NCBI GenBank assembly: GCA_018398765.1
Contig: JAHBMJ010005845.1
Location: 1 to 64,000, forward strand
Length of the DNA stretch: 64,000 bases
DNA from: Chromera velia
Lineage: Eukaryota > Sar > Chromeraceae
Direction of reading: 5' to 3'
The notes under the pieces were generated by a model that saw nothing but the letters and a program-made list of their open reading frames with translations, was not told where the DNA came from and searched no databases. The stretch's first letter is position 1. The number at the start of each line of letters is the position of its first letter. Positions 10,934-23,590 of this stretch are shown here, in pieces. The translations under genes and the position numbers were made by a program.

Positions 10934-13900
10934 TTAACTGCAACGAAGGAACTTGGTCTGTCTGTCTGCATGCATTGACCCAGTCTCGATCCAACGAACC
11001 TTTGCTCCCAACTCCATCAAATTTTCCAAAACGTACTCCAACTCTCCCTGCATTCTCGGCTCGCTTTTGCACTGTTTGGAACCAATCTGATGCATCAGCA
11101 GCTGAGAGTCAGTCACCACCACAACCGGAGGTATCTCATCCCATAACTTTCGAACGAAATGAATGAACGACCAGGACATCTTCACTGCGTCTCTCATTAT
11201 AAGAAGCTCTGCAGAAGTCGTAGACCCCAGCTTTCTTCCTATCTTCCTGCTTAGCCAATACACAGTGTTGTGCTCACCGATCTCATCAAGATTGGTAAGC
11301 TCTCCTTCATCAACTAACTGCATGTCGACGCCCAGTCTACCCTCTTTCTTGTGCAATTGATAAGACACATCCCCCTATACCAACAGAACTGGAAGGGAGG
11401 AAACAGAACGAAGAGACAGAGGACGGGAGGTCTTGAATGCATGCCAGAGAGCCTTCTCACTCACAAGAACGGACTCACGAGACGGACGGGAATTGAAGCA
11501 GGAAAGGTGGGAAAACAGGAAGGAAAGAGAAGGTTGGGTCTTAACAGCTCACCTCAAACACCTCACATTCTTCTGCTGCTGTTCCTGCAAGGATATGTCA
11601 GTCTCTGCAGTCTCAGGCAACAGGAGATCTTTCTTAGTCAAGGGCTTTTTTGCCTCTTCACTCACTCCCTTCACCATTCCCTTAATATACGTGGACTGAT
11701 CAAGCAACATCTCACCAGGACGCATCTGAGTGGACATGTCCACATAAGAATGAAGCTCTCCATTGTCCATTCTCTGTGGCTGGTCTGTGTCAAAAAGCTC
11801 CTGGATTTGCTTCACGTCTTTGTCAATAGAAGGAGAAAAAATGAAGAGATTATCAATATGCATAACAAGCAAAGCAACGATCTCACCCTTCTTGTTCTTT
11901 CTAACCAAAATCGACTCAGCAATCTTAGTCCATCCCAGGCTGCTCACCTTCTTCTTAAAGTAACTCGTGTAGACCTTTGGGGCATCCTTCAGGCCGTAAA
12001 CAGCCCTCTGAATGCGAACAAAGACGCCAGCATGGAGGCCAGGATAGACTTCTACAGGGAGGTTAGACGGAAGGCATAGCCACACTACGTCTTTCATGGG
12101 CACCTACAGAAACGCAGTTGACACGTCCATTTTGGCTGCCTGCAGACCTTTTGAGATGGCCCAGAGGAAGGCAACTCTAGCCAGACTTGCGTCTGCTATA
12201 CCAGAGTAGGTCTCAAGCACCGACCAATCATGAGAGTCTTGGAACTCTCTCGCTATGAGACGAGACTTTGCAACCCTCTTTCCCTCCTTCAACTTCCAGG
12301 TCCTCACCCACCGAAGGGTAATCGCCTTGACCCCCTTCTCCATCTGCAGTGTAGAGAGATCAAATATAGAACAGAAACACCAACGAGCGAGTTCCTTTCG
12401 ATCGGACTCTTTGAAGAGACCCTGTGCAATCTCTTCCTCAGTGACAAGAATGTGCTCCTTCGCATCGTTCTCTCTCGCTAGCAACTTGCGCGCTTTCTCA
12501 CCTTTTATCACCGCACACGCAATCTCAAAGTGCGTATCGAGGGCTTTTGCAATCCGTGCTTCCTTTGTCTCTCTCCTTTGCCTTCTGTGCTCACGGATCT
12601 GATTCCTCCTCTGAGATTTGGACATCTCAGACCACCGAAGGAACTCGGCGGTATTTGCTTCCTCGGCTGCCTGGTCGGCAATGACATCAACGTCTACCGG
12701 GACTTCGTCTGAAGGGATAGGGGGAACAGGATCAGGCACAGGAGGTACCTGCTCAGTAAGTCTATCAAGCACGGCAGGGGGAAGCTGTCCATCAGCGGGG
12801 AGGTTGAACCGCTCCACAATGTCTTTCTGCTTTACTGTCTCCAGCTCGGCAGGAAAGAAACTTCCATCATCCCTCTGCTTCAACCGTGCTACTGTGATGC
12901 TCCTTACTTGCTTTTCCCCCTCCCTCACAATCTGCCCTGGGAACAGGGCCCCATCTGACCATCGGGCAAGAACACCCTGCAAACGAGGCACGCGAACGCC
13001 TCGAGAAGAACGAGGGAGCTGATAGACCGGATGAGAAACGTCCTCACCAGACGCCTCACCCCCAGTCTCTGCATTGTCTACATCTGACCGGTTGTCTTCT
13101 TCTCCCCAACCAACCCAAACGGATCCTCTCCCCACAACAGAATCTGTCTCCCTCTCTGCAACCACATCGCTTCTGCCATCTTTATCAAAATCAATACGCT
13201 CTACCCCTAACCACGACTCCATCTGAATGTGGCTGGGGTGAACGTGAAGAGGCCTCCACTGTCTCCCTCTCCAAATCAACACAGAGACGGACTGCGGACT
13301 GATCACCCCCCCGAAAAGAGCTTTCTCACTCTTTTCGACAGGACCGCCAGCAACGAAGTGCTGACGGCGAGAGGGATTGGACAAGCGAACAACATCCCCC
13401 GGGGCAACAGGGGGCACCCCCGAATGTACACCAAAAAGAGCACAATTTGGGGAAAGGCCAGTCGAGCCGTGAACAACCTCATTCAGAGAATTGGCAATTC
13501 CAGGGATGAAGACAGGTCAAAGATAAAAGGGAAGAGAACGCTGAAAGAGAACTTTATTCAAAAGAGAAAAGAAATTGTCATTCATTCTCTCAACAAATGC
13601 CTGCACTTCAGGAGTGAGAGGAGGACCAAACTGAGTTACAATCCCCCCTCCCTCAACTGACGAACAAAACGAGAGGTAGGGATCGGAAATAAACTCGCCT
13701 CCGTTGTCTGAGTGCACGACCTTCGGCTTCCCCTTGCCGGCTTTCTCCTACCAACGAGTCTAGGAGATCAGGTGACGCACTGCATGATCTTTCGACCGCA
13801 GCGTCCACAACGATTTCCTTCGCGTCTACAAATCAACAATGACAGACACGTAATGAAACCCCCCGATCCCCTTTCTCTTCATGTCCTTCAGGTCATGGTA

Positions 13901-14918
13901 GATGTCGGCGTTGAACTGCCCCCCCGGACCCGCAGGCTCTAGCTCCTTCTCCTTATCGTCCTTATGAACAGAAGACTCATCCCCCTTGCAAGAACGCTTT
14001 CGCATCCCCGCTGCTACACCTCTTCTCTTCAACTTTCTCCTCCGAAAGTTCACAACACGACATGCCTTGCACGTGTCTCTCACCTCTTTGCACTCTTTTG
14101 CAGAAAATTGCACCCCCACCCCCTTTTCCTTCAATGTGGCCTCCAAACGCTGCCCAGTCGCATGACCGAGACGGGAATGAAGGAGAAACAAAAGGTGTGA
14201 TCTGTTTTCAGGAGAAATCTCTGCCTGCCCAGAGAGAGCAGACTGTCGGAGGGGACAGGGAGAAACAGAAGGACAAACGTTGGCAGCAACAACCACTTCC
14301 TCAACCTTCGCAAGACGGAGAATTGGAACATTGCCCGTCTGATCAATAGAAGAACAAAACCTCTCCCCATGCACATCCTTCAACCAGACCCACCCAGGTT
14401 TAAAGGAACTCTCCTCTCCTGGGAGAGACAACTTTCTTCTTCCACAAGCAAACAACGGACGACCGATTGACTCATGACTACACCCTTCCTCAGAAACGAT
14501 GCGCACACCACCCCATTCATCGATAAATGGAAGGTGAAATATCTTGACCCCTCTCACAGAGAGGGGGGCAGCATCAGAGGCGAGACAAAATGAGACAGCC
14601 TGGTCAACATACGAAACAACATACCTATCAAACGAGGGGGGAACGAAACTCTTCGAGGCCCCGGAATCGGCAATCATCTCTCCATCGTCTTCCTCCATCA
14701 CACCGACAAAGGACTCAACAGACGTAACGACTCTCACTTCATCCGTTTCCCCGCCAAACTCCCACCCCCTCTTCTTGGTATTCCACAAGGTTGCTCTCAC
14801 GAAACGCCCACTGCCAGCCTTCTCACTGGCCTCTGCCCCCCCCCAGCGGCTGGACTGGAACTGGAGGGGGGCGGCCCAGGGGCCATTTAAAAATCCTGGT
14901 CCATGAAAGTTCCCTGAG
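10934..14918 (-). pseudogene. pol: Copia pol: protease, integrase, reverse transcriptase, RNase H
   Basis: One minus-strand frame runs from about 14918 to TAA 10934, broken by TAG at 13826, 13760, 13748, 12104 and 11375 and by TGA at 13517 and 11549 (lowest coordinate given). Domains in order are an aspartic protease with an intact IADSGAS; a GAG-pre-integrase zinc domain (HSRLGH..CKACRVV); an integrase core with Asp in FNADIYH, Asp in HSDNGGEF and Glu in VQAFVERMN; a reverse transcriptase with WVRTWK, SRLIAREF, DVSTAFL and VYGLKDAPK; and RNase H with STTSAELL, VTDSQLL and ADRQTK. The reverse transcriptase active site reads HIDNLFIF instead of x-x-D-D: the second Asp is Asn (AAT at 11851-11849). 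The element is predicted to be inactive. Confidence 0.9.
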
Positions 14919-16074
14919 GAACCTCACGGAGCTCGAACATGGTCCCTTTCTGCACCCTCACCCCTGCAGCTACTGCCTGCTGCTGCTTCTGTTTCTTCAG
15001 CGGACAGCACTTGGCATAGTGCCCCGTCTGATTACATCCGGGGACAGAGCACCTGACATTCTTGGCGGGGCAACCCTTTGCCTCGTCGTAGTGCTTCAGG
15101 TGCCCGCAGTTAGGACAGGGGCGGGAGGACGAACTCGAGCCGCCCTGACTAGAAGCAGCAGCGGTACCTGCATTTCCGTCTCTGTCTCTGTCTCCTGAAG
15201 ACTGAAACGATGTCTCCCTCTTCTTTCCTTTCTTTTCCTTCCCCCCTTTCCCTTTTCTAGACCTCCCATACAAACCTGAGGCAGCTGCCCCGTACTCATG
15301 ATGGGGACGGGAAGAGGAGGATCGGGAACCCTGCCCCTCGATGGCGACTTTCACTGCAAACAACTCTGCCGCCTCTACCTTCCTCTTAACAAAAGGAACA
15401 ATCTCATTGTACGTCAGCACGGCGATCTTCTTGTCATGCTTTTCGGCGGCCTTCTCCGAGGCATCAGTGTACTCAAACTTGGTGAGTACATTCTCAAGGG
15501 CCCTCTTCTCCAGGTCGTCGGGCGCAGTGTAACCTGCCTTGCCTCCATCTCGGAGGCACTTCTTCAGACGACCGACGGCAGACACAATGTTTTCCTTCCC
15601 CAAATTCCTTCGGAGAGCAAGGAGCTTCTCCCGAGAGGGCTTTGCACCGATCTCCTTCTTCTCGGTGGCTACATCAAAGACGGCCTCCAAGAGATCAGCA
15701 CACTCCTTCCCCTCTCCCACAGTAACAGAGACCTCATGAATGAGGTCAGGGTCCTTCCTCAGACCCTGGAGGAGGGAAAGCTTCCAAAGGGACACCTGGT
15801 CCGTTTTATCCGGAACGTGTTTGGTGGCCAGCATGTACTCGGCGGTCGCCTTGTGCGATTCCTTCCAGAGCCGAAACTCCGTCTGGAAGATGGCCTTGAG
15901 GTTCTCATCCTTAGACGACAGAACGGTCGCAAACGAGACCTTGCACTCGAAAGGATTAACCCAGTGCAGATCAAGTAACTTGATCGTCTGTATGCCTGGA
16001 GCACCGCCTGCACTGCCAGCAGATGTATTCGCAATGTTGGAAAGAACAGCAAAAAAATAGAAGAGGAATCAGGA
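14887..16074 (-). pseudogene. gag: Copia gag polyprotein, start codon not evident
   Basis: The frame is open from about 16074 to TAA 14887. The first in-frame ATG is at 15834 (315 residues to the stop), but the coding-like sequence clearly extends upstream (IANTSAG..LDLHWVNPFECKV), so the true start is lost, is non-ATG or lies across an intron. A capsid-like helical region is followed by a basic low-complexity stretch and two Cys/His clusters: CPNCGHLKHYDEAKGC and CSVPGCNQTGHYAKCC. The second fits a zinc knuckle with a widened first loop. The gag stop overlaps the pol frame, which is shifted by -1, so pol would need a ribosomal frameshift. Confidence 0.8.
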
Positions 16075-16133
16075 GATAGATCAATGCAGATCAAAGGAAA
16101 AAATAAAGTGCCCACGCCTGGGAACAGCAAATT

Positions 16134-16592
16134 TGTGACGGTAAACGTTACTTAGAACAGACTAGAACAGTCAGGTAACGAAAATGGGTAACGCTTAAAC
16201 AGCTAAACGGGAAGTCTGACCTACCGGGTCGCAGTCCTCAGTCCAGACAGGAAAATCCATTCAGTAACAACAGAGAAATTCAAGGAAACGGCAATCTAGA
16301 ATTCACTTAAACGAAGACCGCGCGTTTGATCCAATGCGCAGGACCTCGACGCTCCAAACGTGACACACAGACTGATCAGACTGCCATCTGAGGATGCTCT
16401 CTATCATGAACCGACTGAGCAGACCGAGCCTTCGTACAGCCTCACTATTCGATCAAGGAGTCAGACGCTAATGCACTCAAACATGCGTTCACGCCGCTCG
16501 CAATACTCTTCACTCGCGCAGATGGCTGGCACGCTTGCAGAACGCTCGGCGCCTACCTGACACATGCTTGGATGCATGCGTTTACTCTCACA
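16134..16592 (-). repeat. 5' LTR of the Copia element (right copy)
   Basis: 459 bp matching 10417-10875. Internal sequence next to it on the minus strand (aaatttgctgttccc) does not look like a standard tRNA primer site. Confidence 0.95.
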
Positions 16593-17060
16593 ATATTTAG
16601 TCATATTTACTAAAAGTTTTATAGGGCTGGCAACTTAAATCTTTTTAAATCTTTTATATAGGTAGTCTTATATTGTAAAGCCCTAGGTTCCACGTTAGGT
16701 TCCGCTGAAGTTCGCCAGAAACTGAATTCGTTTTGTGTTCAACTAATATATTTATATATTAAACTTATACTAGAACTTATGGTAGTATGTCCAGCTGCGT
16801 TTCGAACAGTATGATTCGAACCAGCCGATTCTGAGCCGAACGCCAGACGCTCATTTGTACTAGCATTTGTATTGGCTGATAGCGGCGATGGTGAATGATG
16901 ATGATGATGTGTTCACTTCAAAAAGTTCTAGTGTCCACACCCACGCCGCAAACTTAATCGAGTGAACCTCTGCCATTGCTTGCTAACTCGGAGAAGAACG
17001 GCCGAAAAAGCAATATCCCTGGAGTAAGTGGCAGTCACATCAGTGCGATCAAAACAGACC
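16593..17060. other. Non-coding spacer
   Basis: AT-rich at the start, including the inverted partner of 1399-1430 at about 16597-16628. 16890-16910 has a short ATG trinucleotide repeat. No gene is recognised. Confidence 0.5.
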
Positions 17061-18116
17061 CTAGAATAGACCAAGGAACTTCTTTTCACCCCCCTGCCCC
17101 TTCTGCCCCCGTTCTTGGGTGTTCTTTTGCAGCAATGCTTCCACTGTTGGTTGTTCCCTCTCGTAAGCTTTTTTATATGCATCCCGCTGGCAGCACCTCA
17201 GCATGTAGTCTGCCACGTTCGGGTAGAGAGCCCCCACATCGATAGACGGAAAAAACTGCGGCATGTACAGAAGATAGGCGGCAATGGCGACATCAGCCAC
17301 AGAAAACTGATCACCCAGGACAAAGGGCTGTTTCCCGAGAACCGTGTCCAGGTACCTCAGCTTTTTGTTGTCCTGATTCACTCCTGTGCCGAAAACACGG
17401 CCCTGCCCGTCCTCCTTAAACAGGATCGGGTCCAGGGAAGCGTTCGCCCAAATCAACCACTTGTTGACCTCCGACCGGGCAGCAGGAGAGGCTGACGAGC
17501 CGCCTCCGTATCTGCATGCAAGGGAGCAGTGTGAATGATTTCCTTTCATACAGACCATTACACACAAAAAAAGGAAATTTACACGGTGCCGGACAGACAG
17601 GGAACGCAGCCGACAACACAAAATGCGGGATCAAATGAAAGCACAAAACCCACGGCGAGGTCGGACACAAAGGAGAAAGAAGAAGCAACAGGAAAGTCGC
17701 AGGCAGCTCTGGAGAAGTGCATGATCGATGCATGAATGGAGGCTGCGTGAGGAGGAGGTGCGAGGCCTCTGGTGACGGGTACATGAAACCCCGACTGTCT
17801 GTGTCGTCATCTCTCGACGGTTGCGTTTGCGTGGGGGGTGCGTGTGTTCATACATGCATATATTAATAGATGCATGTGTGTCTGGCCGTGCATATATTTC
17901 ATTGCGAGCGAATACAGATGTTTGTGTTTGTGTGCTATGCATGCCTGTATACATGTATGTGTGTATGTATGTATGTATGTATGCATGTATGTGTATAGAT
18001 ATTCATTTATACGTGTATGTATGTGTGCGTGTATATATATGCATGTGTGCTTGCAGGTGGGTGAAGTCTCTGTCTGTCTTTCTTTCTTCCTGTTCCTCTC
18101 TCTCTCTGCCAGTGTG

Positions 18117-18191
<75 letters not shown>

Positions 18192-19358
18192 GTGTGTGTG
18201 CATATCTGGTCGTGTGCGTAGAGAAGAGAGAGGTGTAAAACACGCAGCCCCTACTTGTCATAGAGGTACGAGAGGATGGCGCCGCTCTCGAACAGCTGCA
18301 CGTCTGCGCCGTCGCTGTCGTCAGTCAGGAAGGGGACCTGTCTAAACGGGTTCGGGTTTCCTTCACGGGGATTCTGCATGAGAGTTCATGGAGAGTTTGT
18401 GAAGGAACTATGGCTGATCAGATGATTGTCCGTTTCCTTGGATCTCGACGGACAATGCGTTTTTTCACGAGAGCTTTTCGCGAGGTCAAACGAGTGAGCG
18501 GCTTTGAGAGGAGTGCGTATCGAGATGCCGAAGGGCCGAAAGAAAGAATCGAAGGTGAGGACACGAGGAAGAGGCATGAGAAATACTAACGGCAGCAGGA
18601 AAGCTGAAAGGGAGGAAAAAGAGGACTAGAGAGGGGAAGGAAGTGTGGTTCTAAGGGAGGAGGAGCCTCGGAAGAAGGTTCTTTCTGCTTTCTCTGTCTG
18701 CAGAAGTCGAGACACCGAAATCGGAAGGACCTCCCCGAGTGCAAGGAGCGAGGACGAAGACAAAGAAGGCAGAAGAATAGAACCTCACGAAGGGGGCGGG
18801 GGGGGCAAGAAGGAGCATGCAGTCGAGGGCGCGCCCGCGAGGTGAGACGAAGCAGAGACGGAAGGGATTCGGGTGGCGACGAGCATGGTTTTAGTGTGTC
18901 TTGGTCTGGAGAAAGCGCAAGACTACAAAAATTGATATGGAGGCAAAGGGAGGCAGAAGGGACTGTACCGCTACTAAGGGATCTCCGGCGGAGACGGAGA
19001 CGGCAAGTGTCACAGAGGAGACGTCAGCAGATACTAGTGAGAGACTGGCCGCTGGCTCTCTGCACGAAGGTGACCAGCAGGATATCTTCTGCCTTTCTCT
19101 GTAACTTGAAATGCATTTTCTGCCTGTCTCACGGACCTTCTGCTCAAACGGCACATCTAGTTCGAAAAGGCACCAGTTCACCAAGGGACTTCTTGAGCCC
19201 TGCGTACCATAAAGGGAGACCCCCATTCTGAGTAGGCTTCGTGGTTGTGTGCGGCACCTCTGGGAACGAGAGACTGGGGAAGAAGACAGAAGGAACGATG
19301 CAGCGCCTGTGCTCAAAAGCAGGAGGAGGGCCCCAGATCTCAACAAGTGAGCCTTCAT
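17061..19358 (-). CDS. Glutathione S-transferase with probable plastid-targeting leader (3 exons)
   Basis: The spliced model has exon 1 19358-19137, exon 2 18373-18255 and exon 3 17511-17061, 792 nt and 263 residues, all introns GT-AG with matching phases, stop TAG at 17061. Residues 1-22 form a hydrophobic signal sequence (ALLLLL..GAAS) followed by Phe and a Ser/Arg-rich stretch to about residue 44, resembling a bipartite complex-plastid leader. The thioredoxin-like N-domain starts VSLYGTQGSRSPLVNW, and exon 2 supplies the NPxxFRQVPFL and ES-GAILSYL (glutathione-binding) segments. Exon 3 is the all-helical C-domain with the N-capping box FSVADVAIAAYL. The enzyme would conjugate glutathione to electrophiles or act in redox protection. 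The second intron carries a long CT/TG microsatellite. The family is secure; substrate and location are inferred. Confidence 0.85.
18066..18205. repeat. CT then TG microsatellite in GST intron 2
   Basis: (CT)n at about 18117-18151 runs into (TG)n at about 18155-18200. Short frames on either strand here are low-complexity artefacts. Confidence 0.9.
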
Positions 19359-20612
19359 ACTGCACGAGAGAGACGGAAAGAGGGTCCGACGCCCAAATCA
19401 CAAAGCAGGGAAAAGCAAAGATCAGTTCCACGAGTGAAGGAAGGAAGACGTCTTCTTTCAGGTCAGAGTGGCACCGGACGGTCTGGGAGGCTTACAGCCG
19501 ATGTTAGTCTCTGACATTGAATGTAAGGGCATAAGCTGCTCGCTCTGGCACTATACAGGAGCTTTTGGGTAGACGGGCGGGCGCAGCGCAGCCCGACAAC
19601 ACGTTTGAGGGGCGGGGCGGGGCCGCGGCGCGTTGCATCTTGTTACGGTGGGGGCTGATACGGTTTGCACCTTTTCTAAGGTGCTAGATCCGCCCCTCAT
19701 ATATATGAATATATAGGGACGCGGCATGCATAAAAAAACCCTCAATCATCATCAGTTCTGAGGTGCGTCTAGCTTTTCCATGGTAGCGATGCTTTTCTGA
19801 TATGTCTAACCTTTGATAGAAATGAAGTCCAATTTCTAACATGTTAGAAATTAAAGTTAAATCTAGAATCGAATCTCTATATTTTTTTAAACCTCAAATT
19901 TCTGTCAGTTTTCTTTCAAGTTATTATGTAACCCAAAAGATAAATCTATGAATAATTTTTATTCCACTTCTTACTATAATCCTACTACTACTGTGATAGC
20001 ACTATTCTATTATATTTTCTTCTCTATCGAAGATCCAAGTTATGATCCGATAAAAAAAAAACTAGATATAAAATGTATTGCTAGACATATTGATGTATAT
20101 ACCCAGCTATGAGCATCAGACAATGCAGCAAGTATAACGCGTTACAAACATATAAAAGCAGAATATGACCGTGTCATGAGTCACGGAGGTGGAGCACTTG
20201 CGGACAGACAGGGCTGCTGAAGGAGTCCGTTGCATTGTTGGACACAGCAGCCCTGCTCTTTGCACTCGTCTTACTGGATCAATCCAGACGGAGACTCAAA
20301 ACCTGGCGTCGAACATGACACTGTCCCAGTCAGGGGTGCAAAAGAGCAAGTGAGGAAAGGGGGGGGCAGAGAGAGGAGGAGAGTCCATGATCTCTTTCCC
20401 CTCTGCAGAGAGAAAGACTGGCCCAGACGAATAGCACGCAAAGAGCGGGCTTGCCCCTTGACACCGACATTGCAGTCAATCGCTGCGATCGAAGATGGAT
20501 GTGGAGAAAAGAGGAAAGACACTGCCCCCTCTTCTCTAACAAGGGTCTCCGTCCTCACCCTCCTTCTCTTTCCTCTTCCCTCTGTGCTACTAGCTGAGTC
20601 TGGCAAGAGGAG
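19359..20612. other. Intergenic region between GST and the CHCH gene
   Basis: It holds the presumed GST promoter. A GC-rich patch at about 19570-19640 (repeated gggcggg words) is followed by an AT-rich block (19790-20110). A dispersed repeat copy lies at 19676-19756. No coding frame is credible. Confidence 0.5.
19676..19756. repeat. Dispersed repeat, copy 1
   Basis: Contains agatccgcc, cctcatatat, gcatgca and an aaaaaaccctcaatcatcat end; a second copy in the same orientation is at about 25004-25066. Confidence 0.7.
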
Positions 20613-22486
20613 TCACGGCATTTCGGGGCCACCGAGGTTGTCGAGCAGGAGGGATCGGCGCGTAAACAGGGCCTGCACACATCACAGACTCAAACCAGTT
20701 CAAGAAATGCGGTTCTGACAAATCGGTTTCTTCGTGTTATGAGTGCAAGTGTCTGCTGAAGGCTGCGGACCGACTCCATACTTGTCATCCAGGTTTTCCA
20801 GAGGCACCCTTACGCAGTGACGGAAGATGAGATCAGAGATCATGAAATAAACGTGCACAGGCGGCAAGCACGACGCAGAAAAGAGTGAGCGAGCAAGACA
20901 GAGAGGGAGCTCGCCTTCAACAAGGAACAAACCTTTGCTCTGTTGTCCGCAGTGTCCTGCTTGATCACCGCGTTCCTGCATGGGGGCGTGGAGAGGAGAG
21001 GGGAGGAGTGGGATCGATTAAAAAGATGACTCCGCTCCCAAACAAATACACAATGCGTATCTGAACTGTGACGCAAATTGAGCAGGTGCCAAAGACGTCT
21101 CGATTGATCATCAGGTAACGATGGTGCACGCTTTCTTCCCATCCTCTTTTTGGGGCTTTCTGTATTAGAAATAGCTGTACCAAGTATTTACGGATCCCTC
21201 CAACCGTACAGGAATTAAAGATGCATTTCCAGTACTATTTCTCCCCACCCTACCTGCCTGTGCGACTGCTGAAACTCACGCAATGCTGCATCTTCCTTCC
21301 CTCTAACCAAAGAGGAACTTTCCTTTGACCCGCCTACAGCACTGGGTCCAAGTAAAAATCAGGACCCGCCCATCTCTCCACCCTTCCACTCAATATGCAA
21401 CTTTGAACACCCTGCTCGAACGGCCGATGCATGCGGTTGTCAAGCCAAACCATTACGCACTGCCACGATCCCCCCGGCGAGACGGACAAATGTCCTTCTG
21501 TCGCCTTTGCACAGCTTCATTAATTATCCACATTGCATTAATTGAGAGAACACAAATTCAGTCAAGACTCTCAAGATCATACCCAGACATGCAACTGTCT
21601 CTACGCAGATACAGTGACGCACGCACGCACTCACTCACTCGCTCACGCACTCACTCATTCACTCACTCATTCCCTCACTCACTCACTCACTCACTCATTC
21701 ACTCACTCATTCCCTCACTCACTCACTCACTCACTCACTCAATCACTCACTCATTCACTCACTCATTCACTCACTCATTCCCTCACTCACTCACTCACTC
21801 ACTCACTCACTCGATGTTGGCTGCCTGCTGCATCTGGAGACCCTTGCGGCAGCTGTTGAAGGCAGAGAAGGCAGTCAGGCAGGTGCTGCTTCTCTCCTGC
21901 AAAAAACAAACAAAGGAGTCGAAGAGAAAACACCGTCAAGTGAGGGAGTCAAGCAGTTACTCGTTAAAAAAGGGGGGGAGAGAGTGGAGGGAAGAAAAGG
22001 AAAGAGGGAACGAACGAACGAACGAAGGAAAGAAAAAAAGAAAGAAAGAAAGAAAGAAAAGAAGGAAGGAAAGCAGGAAAGAAAGAAAGAAAGGAAGGAA
22101 GAAAGGAAGGAAGGAAGGAAGGAAAGAAAGAAAGAAAAGAAAGAAAAGAAAGAAAGAAAGAAAGAAAGAAAGAAAAAAAAAAAAAGAGAGAGAGAGAGAA
22201 AGGAAGGAAAGGAGCAATGGAGAAAGGAGACCAATCCAACAAGCGGAAATTCACCCACAGAACCAGATGCGCATGGAACAAATAAAACAGAAAGCAAAGA
22301 AAGAAACGTGACGGGCTCATACGTTATAATCGCATGAGGTCTCGCCTCCCTTTCTCCCCTCATGACCCTGCCCCCCACGTTCCGTCCCCTCCCCATTCCA
22401 GCAAGCACACCGGCGTACCCACCTGGCTTTCCATTGTGTGGTTGTCGGCAAGGCATCTCAGATACTTCACCCCTGCACCCAGGGGC

Positions 22487-22523
<37 letters not shown>

Positions 22524-23555
22524 TTCACGGAAACCGACAAGATGTTCATGGGAGGAAGGAAGGCTGCCAAGGTGGCGGCACACCATATGAAGGATCAGTG
22601 TCACAAGTGGCGGAAAGGGGACGTCTTCAGAGACAACGAGAGAAAGTTTCAGGGAATGAAAAAAGGAGTCACCGAGAACGTGAGGCAGTGAGTGCAGGGA
22701 GCCAGGAAGGAAGGAAGGAAGGAAGGAAGGAAGGAGCGGAACGCAAAAAGGGGAAATGCAATCATCGTTTCGGGGGTCATCGCGCAGATCTGATAAACAT
22801 CGATGGGGCAACTGGGGCCTACTAATGGAGAAGGAAGAGATCTTCCTTCGTTTCCAAATTCTCGTCCACACAAGCCCGAAAAATTCCCGACCCAGGAAAC
22901 AGACAAACTCTGACACGCGTGACTGGCACTTCCAAGTCGATCTACGCTCCCTGCCACAACCGGACGGAGTCAACAGGAAAGGGGCACGACCACCCAATCT
23001 CTTTGACAAGTCACTGTGGCATTCATGAAATGCGAGAGAGAGCTTTCGAAAACGAGCCAGCCGCCAACACAGGCGAAGTCTTCGCACATGAATGCGAAGA
23101 CAAACCCACATGAAAGGCACAACGTGAACAAACGAAAGCTCACCTGGGAGACGGCAGAGATCCCCGACCTCCGTCGCGCCCTCGAACATGCTCAGATACC
23201 TCTCCGCCTGCACTCCACAGAACGCAGGAGAAAACACAAAAACATGTCAAAGAGAAGCAAGAGGAGTGAGTCCTCTTGCAAACAGACTGACGGACTTGCG
23301 TTCGTTGGAAGGACTGAAGAGGGCTTCGCAGGACGACATAAAAAGAAGGGAGAAGGGCCCTCAAAGAGAGATCTCTCTCGCTCATCAACCCGCGCTGACT
23401 GAGTCCTGACCTTCCTCAGTTTCGCATCTTTGCTCAGAGAGTCTTCCAGGTCAGGCTGCGGCGAGGAGGTGAACACAGGGACACGCATACATATACACCC
23501 ACACCCACACATAGAGAGAGCGGAAAGAGAAAAGGGCTTGGAAAAAAAAAAAAAA

Positions 23556-23590
<35 letters not shown>

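Larger units (their letters stand above)
10417..16592 (-). mobile_element. Ty1/Copia LTR retrotransposon, full length but decayed
   Basis: Two 459-bp direct repeats (10417-10875 and 16134-16592), each TG to CA, are flanked by a perfect 5-bp duplication (atatt at 10412-10416 and 16593-16597). On the minus strand the order is gag, protease, integrase, reverse transcriptase, RNase H, with integrase before reverse transcriptase as in Ty1/Copia. Gag and pol are in different frames with a short overlap near 14889-14918. Pol has seven in-frame stops. The LTRs differ at about a dozen sites, all but one transitions. Both LTR elements of the window therefore show similar, moderate age. Confidence 0.95.

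Noticed and set aside
21609-22311. 328-residue plus-strand frame with His-Ser-Leu-Thr and Lys/Glu/Arg repeats
   Set aside because: It crosses two microsatellites and overlaps a well-supported exon on the other strand.
22542-22691. Lys-rich plus-strand frame MFMGGRKAAKVAAHHMK
   Set aside because: It lies in an intron of the CHCH gene on the opposite strand and has no supporting flanking exons.
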